Of a stretch of DNA of 64,000 nucleotides, positions 18,281 to 26,901 are shown one piece after another. The notes below the pieces were generated by a model, which made no database searches, had not been told where the DNA came from, and was given only the letters and a program-made list of their open reading frames with translations. The stretch spans positions 558,001 through 622,000 of the forward strand of contig NZ_CALSFS010000001.1 of assembly GCF_943736985.1 (NCBI RefSeq), in the 5' to 3' direction. A program made the translations under genes and the position numbers. Positions within the stretch are counted from its first letter, which is position 1; each line of letters starts with the position of its first letter. Source of the stretch: Clostridium sp. Marseille-Q2269 (GTDB lineage Bacteria > Bacillota > Clostridia > Clostridiales > Clostridiaceae).

Positions 18281-19540
18281 CTAAAATATAACTTTAAATA
18301 TAACATATCCATCTTCGTATGATAATTCAATTTTACCATTATAAAAGTTAGCTATTTTTTTAACATTATATAAACCATACCCTCTACCTTCCTTAGCTTT
18401 TGTGGAAAACCCTTTATCAAAAATTTTTCTTATATGCTCAGAAGATATTGGTCTACTCATATTCTTTATTTCTATATAAGGATTGTTCTTTATAGTATCA
18501 ATTGTTAAATATACTTTTCTATTACTTTCAAAGTTTAAAGTCTCCTCAAATGCATTATCAATTAGATTACTAAGAACTTCTGAAATCTCGTATTCTTTTA
18601 AGGGAAGATTTAGTTTCTTATCTTTAATATCACAAATAAAATCAATATTTTTATCTTTTGCTTCACAGGTCTTGCTATATAAAATAGCACATATAGCCTT
18701 ATTATCTAAGTAAATAAAATTCTCTACGCTATTAAATGAAAAATTTAATTTTTCAATATACTCCATAACTTCACGTTTAAGAATATTTTCTTCTAATGTT
18801 TGAGAAAGTCCATAAATTGTAGTTATATGATTTTTAAAATCATGCTGTCTTTGTCTTACTTCATCTATTAAATTTAAAATAATAGGGCTATACATGCTAT
18901 GCATTTCAATAATCTTTTCTTTGTCTTTTAATTTTATATTGTATATCATAAATTTTATATTTAAAAATAATATTAATCCTATTATTAGAACAAAAATATA
19001 AATACTAGCACGTGATATATTCCCTGTTTTATTCCAATAAATTTCCAAGCTAATACTATATATAATCAAAATAATTGGAAAGAACAACTTTTTACTTAAT
19101 TCTTCTTTATATTTATAGTAAGACTTAATTGGATTAAATACATATACCAACACACATAATAATATAAATATAAAGTTAAAACTAATATTCTCTATAAAGC
19201 TCTCACTAGTAAAAATATCTGTATTTAAAAATTTTGTAGTAAGCATAATTTCTAATTGAAGAGATAGTCCTATTGACATAGCTATAAATACATTGATTAA
19301 AGTTTCTCTAAAAGATTTTTTAAATATTACTTTTCCACCTATAATTCCTATACAGTAATTTATAAATAATCTACTATATTCATTCATACAACCTGTTAAA
19401 GTAAATATCCCAGCTATAATTAAAATAATTAAAGCTTTACTTATTAATCTTTTCCTATCATCTTTATTTATTAACCAAAATAATACTGCAAAACCACTAG
19501 TCTCCATGGCTATGGTTATATAATTTTTAACACTCCACAT
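18281..19540 (-). CDS. Sensor histidine kinase, AgrC/VirS type
   Basis: A 419-aa membrane sensor. The first 200 residues hold about six hydrophobic segments with little extracellular loop, as in AgrC-type peptide receptors. The kinase part has the unusual H-box RQRQHDFKNHITTIYGL of the HPK10 group, the N-box LSNLIDNAFEE and the G-box KEGRGYGLYNVKKIA. GGAGGT precedes the ATG. It lies 44 nt after the LytTR response regulator gene, so the two are co-transcribed. No agrB or agrD gene is visible in the window, so the signal is unknown. Confidence 0.88.
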   Translation of the reverse strand: MWSVKNYITIAMETSGFAVLFWLINKDDRKRLISKALIILIIAGIFTLTGCMNEYSRLFINYCIGIIGGKVIFKKSFRETLINVFIAMSIGLSLQLEIMLTTKFLNTDIFTSESFIENISFNFIFILLCVLVYVFNPIKSYYKYKEELSKKLFFPIILIIYSISLEIYWNKTGNISRASIYIFVLIIGLILFLNIKFMIYNIKLKDKEKIIEMHSMYSPIILNLIDEVRQRQHDFKNHITTIYGLSQTLEENILKREVMEYIEKLNFSFNSVENFIYLDNKAICAILYSKTCEAKDKNIDFICDIKDKKLNLPLKEYEISEVLSNLIDNAFEETLNFESNRKVYLTIDTIKNNPYIEIKNMSRPISSEHIRKIFDKGFSTKAKEGRGYGLYNVKKIANFYNGKIELSYEDGYVIFKVIF

Positions 19541-19584
19541 TTTACCTCCTATATTGGATAAAAATATAAGTATTCTTAAAGTTC

Positions 19585-20331
19585 TTAAAATAAGCCTTTC
19601 ATGTTACTTTTGAAAAATTCTTCTATCTTTTTTTTATACATTTTTCCTACACTAACTCCATCTTTATAGTTCTGAAAATAGATCATCAATGAATCACTAA
19701 TTTTATCAAAACTTTTTACTTTATCTAAATTTATAACATAGGATCTATGGCATTGCATAAAATTTCCTTCTTTTAAAATCTCTATTATCTTTTTAAGAGG
19801 AGTATAGTTTAATTTATAAACCTGTTTGACTGTATGTAAATAGCTTGTTCGGCCAAAAACCTCTATAAAAATAATTTCATCTAATGCTACTTTTAACCAT
19901 ATCCCTCCTATATTAAACATGGCATATTTTATTTCTATAGTATTATTTACCATATTCAATTTTTCATTTTCTGTAAGTAATAATGTTATTTCTTTAATTT
20001 TTTCTGCATCATAACGCTTTATAATATAGTCATAACAGTGTGTCTTAGTAAAGGCTTCTAGTATATAACTTATATGAGTGGTAAGAAAAATAATCCAAGT
20101 TAACTTATACTGATGCATTTCTCTAATTTGAATAGCCAGATCTATTCCTGAATTTTTTCCCAAACCAATATCTATATAGAAGAGACTTATATTACTTATT
20201 TTTGATATTTTCAACCCCTCTTCAACTGTTGAAGCTTCTAATATATTAAACTCTTTTTTCATGTTTTTAAGCACTTTTACTAGACTTTTCCTTTGAGTTT
20301 CGCTGTCTTCTACTACTAAGATATTAAGCAT
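19585..20331 (-). CDS. LytTR-family response regulator, AgrA/VirR type
   Basis: A 248-aa regulator. The receiver domain (residues 1-125) has the acidic pair VVEDSE, the phosphoacceptor Asp in FYIDIGLGKNSG, and a Thr-Thr in IIFLTTHIS with Lys in DYIIKRYD. The C-terminal LytTR DNA-binding domain (about 140-240) has DEIIFIEVFGRTSYLHT and FMQCHRSYVINLDKV. It forms a pair with the downstream sensor kinase. VirR and AgrA relatives control secreted toxins in clostridia and staphylococci, and here a toxin gene follows the pair on the same strand. Confidence 0.9.
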   Translation of the reverse strand: MLNILVVEDSETQRKSLVKVLKNMKKEFNILEASTVEEGLKISKISNISLFYIDIGLGKNSGIDLAIQIREMHQYKLTWIIFLTTHISYILEAFTKTHCYDYIIKRYDAEKIKEITLLLTENEKLNMVNNTIEIKYAMFNIGGIWLKVALDEIIFIEVFGRTSYLHTVKQVYKLNYTPLKKIIEILKEGNFMQCHRSYVINLDKVKSFDKISDSLMIYFQNYKDGVSVGKMYKKKIEEFFKSNMKGLF

Positions 20332-20499
20332 AATTTTATCACCTTCTTAAATATAATTTCTACATATTAACGTTTATACCTTTAATGAAATATTTAATAT
20401 ATTTATAATTATTATAACAAATTTTCCGTGTAATTCATATTTTTTATATTTTATATAATATCAATATATATACTATTAAAAAGCTATTTAAAGGAAAAA

Positions 20500-20524
20500 A
20501 TATAGCCCCTAAATAAGGGACTAT
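20500..20524 (-). terminator. Terminator after the xdh operon
   Basis: The stem TAGTCCCT / AGGGGCTA is followed by TATTTTTTCC on the minus strand, about 90 nt past the stop at 20610. Confidence 0.7.
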
Positions 20525-20609
20525 ACACATAATTAAGATATTATAATTTTGTAGTATGCTTTAAATATAGATAAACCATGTTTTTTTAGCAATCTTCTAT
20601 AGTTAGAAA

Positions 20610-21590
20610 TTAGAGGTCTAATTTCTTCATAGCCTTTAAAAGCTTTTCCGGAGTCACCGGTATTTCTGTAACTCTTACCCCTACAGCATTGTATATTGCA
20701 TTTAATATAGCTGGAGCCACTGAAACCATAGTAGGTTCTCCTATTCCCTTTGCTCCAAAAGGTGCTGTAGACTCTGGATCCTCTATTATTATATTTTGAA
20801 CATCTGGAACATCCATGGCTGTAGGTAATATATAATTTGTAAATCTATTATTTTTCATTTTCCCATTTTTTAGTCCTATATCTTCGAATATTGCATAACC
20901 CATTCCCATGGCGAATCCTCCATCCATTTGCCCTTCTATGAGTAATGGATTTAGTGCCCTACCTACATCTTGTCCATGAGCCGCTCTGATAACATCAACT
21001 CTTCCTGTGTCAGTATCAACTTCTACTTCCACTTCACATGCACTAAATGTATAAGGCCAATAAGGAGCTCCTTGTCCTGTTTCTGTATCCATCTGTACAG
21101 TTTGTGCAACAAATTCACCTTCCTTTCTTATTTTCCCATGAATCTTTGCAATATCTTTAATACTTATTTTCTTAGATGGAAAAGTCTTTAAACATATTTC
21201 CCCGTCTTTAAATTCTAATGCTATGTTATTATTTAAGTTAAGATTTTTTGCTGCTATCTTTGTTAATTCCTTCCTAAGTTCTTCTGCTGCAAGTTTTATA
21301 GCATTACCAGTATTATACGTTTGTCTACTTGCAGCTGCTGTACCAGAATCTGGAGTTATTTTAGTATCTTCATTTATAAAAACTATATCAGAAACTTTGA
21401 GTCCTAGAACTTCTGCTGGTATTTGGCTCATTATAGTTTTAGCACCTTGCCCAACTTCTGTTGCGCCTACGTATATATTTACTTTCCCATCTTCTTCAAG
21501 TTCAGCTATAGCTTTAGATACATCAGGAAACCCGTTACCATATCCTGTTCCATAAAATGTACTTCCTATGCCTACTCCCCTTTTTTTCAT
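20610..21590 (-). CDS. Xanthine-dehydrogenase-type molybdenum subunit, C-terminal half
   Basis: A 326-aa protein equal to the second molybdopterin-binding domain of XdhA. It begins RGVGIGSTFYGTGYG, contains YVGATEVGQGAKTIMSQI and AAHGQDVGRALNPLLIEGQ, and ends with PFGAKGIGEPTMV, whose Glu corresponds to the catalytic glutamate of molybdenum hydroxylases. The first half of the subunit is encoded directly upstream; the stop of that gene and this ATG overlap as TAATG, and there is no separate strong ribosome site. The halves must assemble for activity. Intact XdhA is usually about 760 aa, close to the sum of both halves. Confidence 0.85.
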   Translation of the reverse strand: MKKRGVGIGSTFYGTGYGNGFPDVSKAIAELEEDGKVNIYVGATEVGQGAKTIMSQIPAEVLGLKVSDIVFINEDTKITPDSGTAAASRQTYNTGNAIKLAAEELRKELTKIAAKNLNLNNNIALEFKDGEICLKTFPSKKISIKDIAKIHGKIRKEGEFVAQTVQMDTETGQGAPYWPYTFSACEVEVEVDTDTGRVDVIRAAHGQDVGRALNPLLIEGQMDGGFAMGMGYAIFEDIGLKNGKMKNNRFTNYILPTAMDVPDVQNIIIEDPESTAPFGAKGIGEPTMVSVAPAILNAIYNAVGVRVTEIPVTPEKLLKAMKKLDL

Positions 21591-22858
21591 TATCGATCAC
21601 CATCCTCTTTAAGATTCATAGCTTTTGAAACAGCCTCTAAGCATTTAACTATAGGAATACTTTCTGTAAGAATCTGTCCTGTTGCGGTTTCACATCCATG
21701 TCTAAAAGCATTTTTAAGTCTTATTTCTAAAGGGCTCATATTAAGTTTCTCTGCTAATGAATCCATCTGACTTTCATAAGCTATTGGTGCTTGAGCAGCT
21801 CCAAAACCTCTCATAGCTCCTGTAAAAGGATTATTTGTGTACACAGCAATGCTATCAACTTTTACATTTTTTATAACATATGGCCCTGATATATGTACTC
21901 CTGTTTTCCTTAAAACATTTATGGCCCATGAAGCGTATGCACCTGAGTCTCCAATAATTCTGGCTTCCATTGCATGAAGTGTACCGTCTTTTTTAGCTCC
22001 CGTTTTAACATGCATAGTTACAGGATGTCTTTTAGAATGAGCTATAAAAGATTCTTCTCTTGAATATATAGTTTTTATAGGTTTCTTAAGATATGAAGCA
22101 GCTATAGCTATATGTATTTGAAGAGTTATATCTTCTCTACCTCCAAAAGCTCCTCCAACAGCAGGATTTATAATTCTAACCTTTTCTTTATCAACTCCTA
22201 ATGCCTCAGCTACCTCAATTTGGTCAAAATGAGGATATTGGGTAGCAACACATACAACTACTGTTCCACCCTCATCTACGTAAGAAACTCCAGCTTCCGG
22301 TTGTATAAAAGCATGATCTGTCATCGATGTCTTATATGTATTTTCTACAACTACATCACACTCTTTAAAAGCTTCATCTATATCTTTGCCCTTTCTTATC
22401 TTATAATGGTAGATAATATTACTTTCATTGTCATGAATCTTTGGTGAATCTTCCTTCATAGCTTCTTCTGGGTCGAATACAGCTTCTAATTCTTCATACT
22501 GTACTTGTATTAAATCTAAGGCATCTTGTGCTCTTTTCTCACTTTCTGCAACAACAAAAGCTATAGGATCCCCTATTCTTCTAACCTTTTTAGCACAAAA
22601 AACTTGGTGATCTTTAAATAAAACCCCATGATGATTTTCACCTTTAACATCTTTAGCTGTAAATACTTTTAAAACTCCATCTAATTTTTCTGCCTTAGAT
22701 ATATCTACTTTTATATTAGCATGAGCTTTAGTAGATCTAAAAGTTTTACCATAAACCATATCTTCCATATATATATCTTGAGGATATACTGCTTTTCCTG
22801 TAACCTTTGCTAGACCATCAACCCTTAATATACTTTTACCGATTACATCATAGGCCAT
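21590..22858 (-). CDS. Xanthine-dehydrogenase-type molybdenum subunit, N-terminal half
   Basis: A 422-aa protein with the a/b hammerhead domain (residues about 15-120, DGLAKVTGKAVYPQDI) and the first molybdopterin-binding domain. The GGAFGGREDI loop (Mo-site Gln region is GGxFGG) and AMRGFGAAQ, whose Arg binds purine substrates in this family, are present. It ends at KEDGDR with a TAA that overlaps the next ATG. The start has AAGGAGGATAAAT upstream and lies one base after the iron-sulfur subunit gene; an upstream in-frame extension overlapping that gene is unlikely. Probable substrates are xanthine, hypoxanthine or another purine. Confidence 0.87.
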   Translation of the reverse strand: MAYDVIGKSILRVDGLAKVTGKAVYPQDIYMEDMVYGKTFRSTKAHANIKVDISKAEKLDGVLKVFTAKDVKGENHHGVLFKDHQVFCAKKVRRIGDPIAFVVAESEKRAQDALDLIQVQYEELEAVFDPEEAMKEDSPKIHDNESNIIYHYKIRKGKDIDEAFKECDVVVENTYKTSMTDHAFIQPEAGVSYVDEGGTVVVCVATQYPHFDQIEVAEALGVDKEKVRIINPAVGGAFGGREDITLQIHIAIAASYLKKPIKTIYSREESFIAHSKRHPVTMHVKTGAKKDGTLHAMEARIIGDSGAYASWAINVLRKTGVHISGPYVIKNVKVDSIAVYTNNPFTGAMRGFGAAQAPIAYESQMDSLAEKLNMSPLEIRLKNAFRHGCETATGQILTESIPIVKCLEAVSKAMNLKEDGDR

Positions 22859-22859
22859 A

Positions 22860-23381
22860 TTATTTATCCTCCTTATGTTCATATTGGGAAGCAATGTTCT
22901 TTGCTCCATCTAAATCATTATTTAAGTATTTAGCTGCAATTTCTACAGCATCAACTATTTTACTGTAGCCTGTACACCTACATAGATTACCTGAAATTCC
23001 TTCCCTTATAGTTTCCCTACTGGGATTGGGTTCTCTATCTAGTATAGACTTTGCTGCTAATATCATTCCAGGAGTACAAAATCCACATTGAATTGCTCCT
23101 ACATCTAAAAAAGCCTTTTGTATAGGATTTATCTCATCCCCATTTGCTACTCCTTCTATAGTAACAATTTCTTTTCCATCTGCCTGAAATGCCATGATGA
23201 GGCATGAATCTACTAAAATTCCATCCATTATAACAGTACATGCACCGCATTCTCCTTCGCTGCATCCTTCTTTAGTTCCCGTTAATTTTAATTTATCTCT
23301 TAAAAGATCCAAAAGTCTCAAATCCTCTTCTATATCAACATTATAAGGTCTTTTATTAACTATTAAATTTATACTTTTCAT
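22860..23381 (-). CDS. Xanthine-dehydrogenase-type [2Fe-2S] subunit
   Basis: A 173-aa electron-transfer subunit with two [2Fe-2S] sites. The plant-type ferredoxin motif is GCSEGECGACTVIMDG with a further Cys in DSCLIM; the second, helical domain has QCGFCTPGM and GNLCRCTGY. Length and motif spacing are standard for molybdenum hydroxylase small subunits. GTGGTTAAGAAT upstream could extend it by four residues, but AAAGGTGG is best placed for the ATG used here. It sits between the FAD subunit and molybdenum subunit genes. Confidence 0.94.
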   Translation of the reverse strand: MKSINLIVNKRPYNVDIEEDLRLLDLLRDKLKLTGTKEGCSEGECGACTVIMDGILVDSCLIMAFQADGKEIVTIEGVANGDEINPIQKAFLDVGAIQCGFCTPGMILAAKSILDREPNPSRETIREGISGNLCRCTGYSKIVDAVEIAAKYLNNDLDGAKNIASQYEHKEDK

Positions 23382-23399
23382 ATTCTTAACCACCTTTAA

Positions 23400-24263
23400 T
23401 TACTTTGAAATATGTACTGCTTTTATTAAAGCATCTTTAAAGACTCCCTTTATAGCTTCTCTTTTAAATTCCATAGAGCTTCTTCCTTTTAATCTTTCCT
23501 CAACAACATTTTCAAATAAAAAGCATCCTTTTTCTATAAATTTATTATCTATTTTTTGCCCATTTAAAACCCTTTCTAATTCATATTCTCTACTAGGTGC
23601 TTTAGATATCGCTCCACTTCCAATTCTTATGCATCTGCAGTAATCCTTTTCATCAGCTTCTATAAAAATAGAACAAGATATTCTAGATATAGCTAAAGCC
23701 TTTCTAAGTCCTAATTTACTGAAACCAAGGTGCTGATTATTTGAAGGAGTTTTAAACTTTACAGAATAAAGCATTTCATTATCCTTTAAATCTACTTTTC
23801 CCTTATCTAAATAAATATCCTTAAGTTTAATTTCTCTATAATTATCTTTAGTTCTAATTAAACAAATAGCATCTAGTGCTAAGAGTGGTGGTACTGTATC
23901 AGCTGCTGGAGACCCATTACAAATGTTTCCACCTATAGTCCCTCTATTTCTTATTTGAGGAGAACCTACCGATCTTGCAGCATCACTAAGTCCTTTAGCT
24001 TTAAGTTTTATAATTTCATCGTTTGATATTTCTGTAAATGTAGTACATGCTCCTATCTCTATAAATTCTCCCTGCTGTCTTATAAATTTCATCTCATGTA
24101 TACTAGATATATCTATAAGAACACTTCTATTTAATTTTCTTTCCTTTATTTCTATAACTAAATCTGTGCCTCCAGCTAAAACTTTAGATTTCTCTTTGTA
24201 ATTTTCAAGAATTTCTAAGGCTTCATTAATCCTATGAACCTTGTACACCTCTTTTAAATCCAC
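23400..24263 (-). CDS. Xanthine-dehydrogenase-type FAD-binding subunit
   Basis: A 287-aa flavoprotein subunit. The FAD sites are KVLAGGTDLVIEIKERK near the N-terminus and SVGSPQIRNRGTIGGNICNGSPAAD in the middle; the C-terminal CO-dehydrogenase flavoprotein domain follows. It is the first gene of the four-gene operon and starts with GTG behind GAGGGGG. Electrons would flow from the Mo site through the iron-sulfur subunit to FAD and then to NAD or ferredoxin. Confidence 0.93.
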   Translation of the reverse strand: MDLKEVYKVHRINEALEILENYKEKSKVLAGGTDLVIEIKERKLNRSVLIDISSIHEMKFIRQQGEFIEIGACTTFTEISNDEIIKLKAKGLSDAARSVGSPQIRNRGTIGGNICNGSPAADTVPPLLALDAICLIRTKDNYREIKLKDIYLDKGKVDLKDNEMLYSVKFKTPSNNQHLGFSKLGLRKALAISRISCSIFIEADEKDYCRCIRIGSGAISKAPSREYELERVLNGQKIDNKFIEKGCFLFENVVEERLKGRSSMEFKREAIKGVFKDALIKAVHISK

Positions 24264-24743
24264 TATTATTCCCCCTCATATTCAATTATGTATATAATTT
24301 TTTGAATATATTAAAGATTCTATTAATATACTTCTAGTTTATTCTATACTTTTACTTTTAATATATCAAATTGAAAAACTTCATATATATTACTTTTATA
24401 TTTGAATAATAAGTATATTTAGCGATTAACTTGGTAAGTTATAGTATATTTTTACATTTCATATAATTTTATTTTTGTTATATTTAATATGACTATCTAA
24501 ACCTAACCATACACTTTTCTTTTATACAAATACCAATATTGGAATTTATAGTAATTGATAAGTTATTTGATGATTTTTGATAAATCAATATACCTTTTGA
24601 CCATATTTGAGTACATAAAAAGTCTAACAAATAATATGAATTATTTTTTTAATCATTAGTATAAGTTTTTAGGATCACAAATACAACCTATGATATTCAA
24701 AATACAAATATTATTCTGCAAAAGATACTATTTTATAATTAAC
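24264..24743. other. Intergenic stretch upstream of the xdh operon
   Basis: About 480 nt of AT-rich sequence that must contain the promoter of the molybdenum hydroxylase operon. I find no ribosome site with an open frame on either strand and no riboswitch that I recognise. Confidence 0.45.
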
Positions 24744-24799
24744 CCAAAAAGGATTTACTGCTAAATATAACAATATATCTTAGCAATAAACCCTTTTTT
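24744..24799. terminator. Hairpin between permease gene and xdh operon
   Basis: The stem AAAAAGGATTTACTGCTAA / TTAGCAATAAACCCTTTTTT is T-rich at both ends and could end transcripts in either direction. It is a second hairpin after that at 24903. Confidence 0.6.
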
Positions 24800-24902
24800 A
24801 TTATGAAATTTGTATAATCTTATTACATAAAAATGCTGTTATATCTTAATAGAACATTTTTCCATATATTTTTGTCTTGAAATTGCTGTAATTATATATA
24901 AA

Positions 24903-24940
24903 TTTTCTAAAGCATCAACATAGTTGATACTTTAGAAAAT
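24903..24940 (-). terminator. Terminator of the C5-dicarboxylate operon
   Basis: The stem TTTTCTAAAGTATCAA / TTGATGCTTTAGAAAA lies 7 to 45 nt past the permease stop. It continues into an AT-rich tail. Confidence 0.75.
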
Positions 24941-24946
24941 AATAAT

Positions 24947-25945
24947 TTATTCATTTAAACTAACTTTCACTTTATTTCTTTCCGTTATTTTTACTTTATT
25001 ACTTGCTTTCATTTGAATGGAGAATATTAAGAATGCTCCTATAAGCATAAGTATTATGCCACTCAGATTGTTAATCTTAAACAATGCTGTATCACCTATA
25101 ATAATAAATGCTAATATTGGTGCTAATATTGGCTTTACAAAGAACATTAACGAAGCCATTGTAGCATTTGTTTTCTCCATAACTATAAATAGTAATCCGA
25201 AGCTAATGCCTGATACAATTATAGAAATATAAAGAAGTAATAAAATATTATTTAAAGCAATACCCTTTATTATTGGTATTGAATGAAAAATAGAAAGTTC
25301 ATTAGCAACTAGCCAATTAGAAACAAAGTTAATATGTGATATTCCTATAAAAATAAGTAATTCAATACTTCCTACTAAAAATGTAAAAGATGTTACAGTT
25401 AATCCACTTAATTTTTTTCTAACGATCATAAATTTACTGCTAATACTGTATAAAGCAAATGTAAAAGCTGCTATAAGACTTAGCATCATACTTGGTAAAG
25501 CTGTTGGATTTATTTTAGATGGATTAATTATAAAGACTATTCCTATAAAGCATATAGCTAATCCCAAAGCAATTCCTTTAGTAATTCTTTCTTTAAATAT
25601 CAAGCTTGCCAAAGCCATTGTAAAAAATGGATTGCAACTAAATATAATAGCAACTACTGCTGGAGAAGATCCTTTTGTAATTATAGCCCATGTAAAAAAT
25701 GTCATACTTACAATTATACAAATAAACCCTGTCCATAAAAACCAAATAAAATCAGATTTATTAAGTTTTCTATCATTCTTCTTTAAACTTTTAATAGCAA
25801 GTGGAAGTAGTACTAATCCTCCAATTAAAAATCTTAAAAAATTTAACTGTATAGGATTAAAAGCACCATGTGTATTTTTAATAGCAATTTCCATTGTGCT
25901 AAACAAAAATGCGGCAATTATAATAAGATTTATACTTTTTTTCAT
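24947..25945 (-). CDS. EamA/DMT-family transporter
   Basis: A 332-aa membrane protein with ten hydrophobic segments in two EamA repeats (residues about 5-140 and 155-315). The first repeat shows NPIQLNFLRFLIGG and ends with GLAICFIGIVFII; the second contains ISGISFGLLFIVMEKTNATMASLMFFVKPILAPILAF. It is the last gene of a tightly packed six-gene operon and starts 23 nt after the lyase gene. By context it may carry the branched dicarboxylate substrate or a product; family members transport many metabolites, so this is inference. Confidence 0.85.
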   Translation of the reverse strand: MKKSINLIIIAAFLFSTMEIAIKNTHGAFNPIQLNFLRFLIGGLVLLPLAIKSLKKNDRKLNKSDFIWFLWTGFICIIVSMTFFTWAIITKGSSPAVVAIIFSCNPFFTMALASLIFKERITKGIALGLAICFIGIVFIINPSKINPTALPSMMLSLIAAFTFALYSISSKFMIVRKKLSGLTVTSFTFLVGSIELLIFIGISHINFVSNWLVANELSIFHSIPIIKGIALNNILLLLYISIIVSGISFGLLFIVMEKTNATMASLMFFVKPILAPILAFIIIGDTALFKINNLSGIILMLIGAFLIFSIQMKASNKVKITERNKVKVSLNE

Positions 25946-25968
25946 ATCAAAACCCCTTACCTATAATT

Positions 25969-26877
25969 TTAAACAATACATTTTTCTGATTTTATATTCA
26001 TTTGATGTCCACTAAAATTTCCTTTTACTTTTTCTTTTATCTTCTTGGCACAAACTAATAATTTATCAAAATTTATTCCCGTATCATAACCCAATTCATT
26101 TAATACATATACTAGATCCTCAGTAGATGTATTTCCAGAAGCTCCTGGTGCAAATGGGCATCCACCAAGTCCTCCAATAGAAGTTTGTACTGTTACTATT
26201 CCATTGCCTATTGCTTTAATGGTATTTAATATACCCATATTTCTTGTATCATGTATATGGAGTTCAAAATGTAAATTTAGATCTTGAAATTCTAATAACC
26301 TTTTTGAAATACTATCAATTTGAATTGGATTTGAAATGCCTATTGTATCACATAAATTAAAATCTTTAATTCCTATATTAATAGCTCTTTTGATGAATTC
26401 TATAGCCTTATTTTCATCTATTTCTCCCTCAAAAGGACATCCAAATGCTGTAGCTAAATCTAGATTAACTTTTAAATCAGGATATTTTTCTACTATCTCT
26501 TCTAATTCTTTGAATGATTCATCTGTTGTTTTATTTACATTAGCTTTATTATGTAATTCGCTGACTGAAATTACATAAGATACCTCTTTTAATCCAGTTT
26601 CATAAGCATCTTTAGCTCCTCTTAAATTAGGAACTAGTGCAAAAAATTCAACGTCACTATTTTTATACTTATTAAGAACATATTTAGTTATTTCTTTACT
26701 ATCTTTTAATTGTGGAATTGCTTTTGGACTAACAAAAGATGTTATTTGTATTTTCTTAATATTAGATTCAATTAAATCATCAATTATTTCTTTCTTAAAT
26801 TCTGTTGGTATAAATTCCTTTACATTTTGAAAGCCATCCCTTGGTCCAACTTCAACTATTTTAACGAAATTATCCAT
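25969..26877 (-). CDS. HMG-CoA-lyase-family aldolase, probably citramalyl-CoA lyase
   Basis: A 302-aa TIM-barrel enzyme of the HMGL family. VGPRDGFQN near the N-terminus holds the catalytic Arg-Asp, HIHDTRNMG the metal-binding His pair, and GGLGGCPFAPGASGN the glycine-rich loop with the Cys typical of HMG-CoA lyases. Such enzymes split 3-hydroxy-acyl-CoAs such as HMG-CoA or (R)-citramalyl-CoA to acetyl-CoA. Next to a CaiB-type CoA-transferase and a C5 hydratase, citramalyl-CoA to acetyl-CoA and pyruvate is the likely reaction. The ATG with AGAGGTG upstream is preferred over a GTG three codons earlier. Confidence 0.85.
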   Translation of the reverse strand: MDNFVKIVEVGPRDGFQNVKEFIPTEFKKEIIDDLIESNIKKIQITSFVSPKAIPQLKDSKEITKYVLNKYKNSDVEFFALVPNLRGAKDAYETGLKEVSYVISVSELHNKANVNKTTDESFKELEEIVEKYPDLKVNLDLATAFGCPFEGEIDENKAIEFIKRAINIGIKDFNLCDTIGISNPIQIDSISKRLLEFQDLNLHFELHIHDTRNMGILNTIKAIGNGIVTVQTSIGGLGGCPFAPGASGNTSTEDLVYVLNELGYDTGINFDKLLVCAKKIKEKVKGNFSGHQMNIKSEKCIV

Positions 26878-26901
26878 ATAATACACCTCTACAATTATCC
26901 A

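Noticed and set aside
24264-24743. Purine riboswitch for the xdh operon
   Set aside because: The conserved three-way-junction sequences of purine riboswitches are not present.
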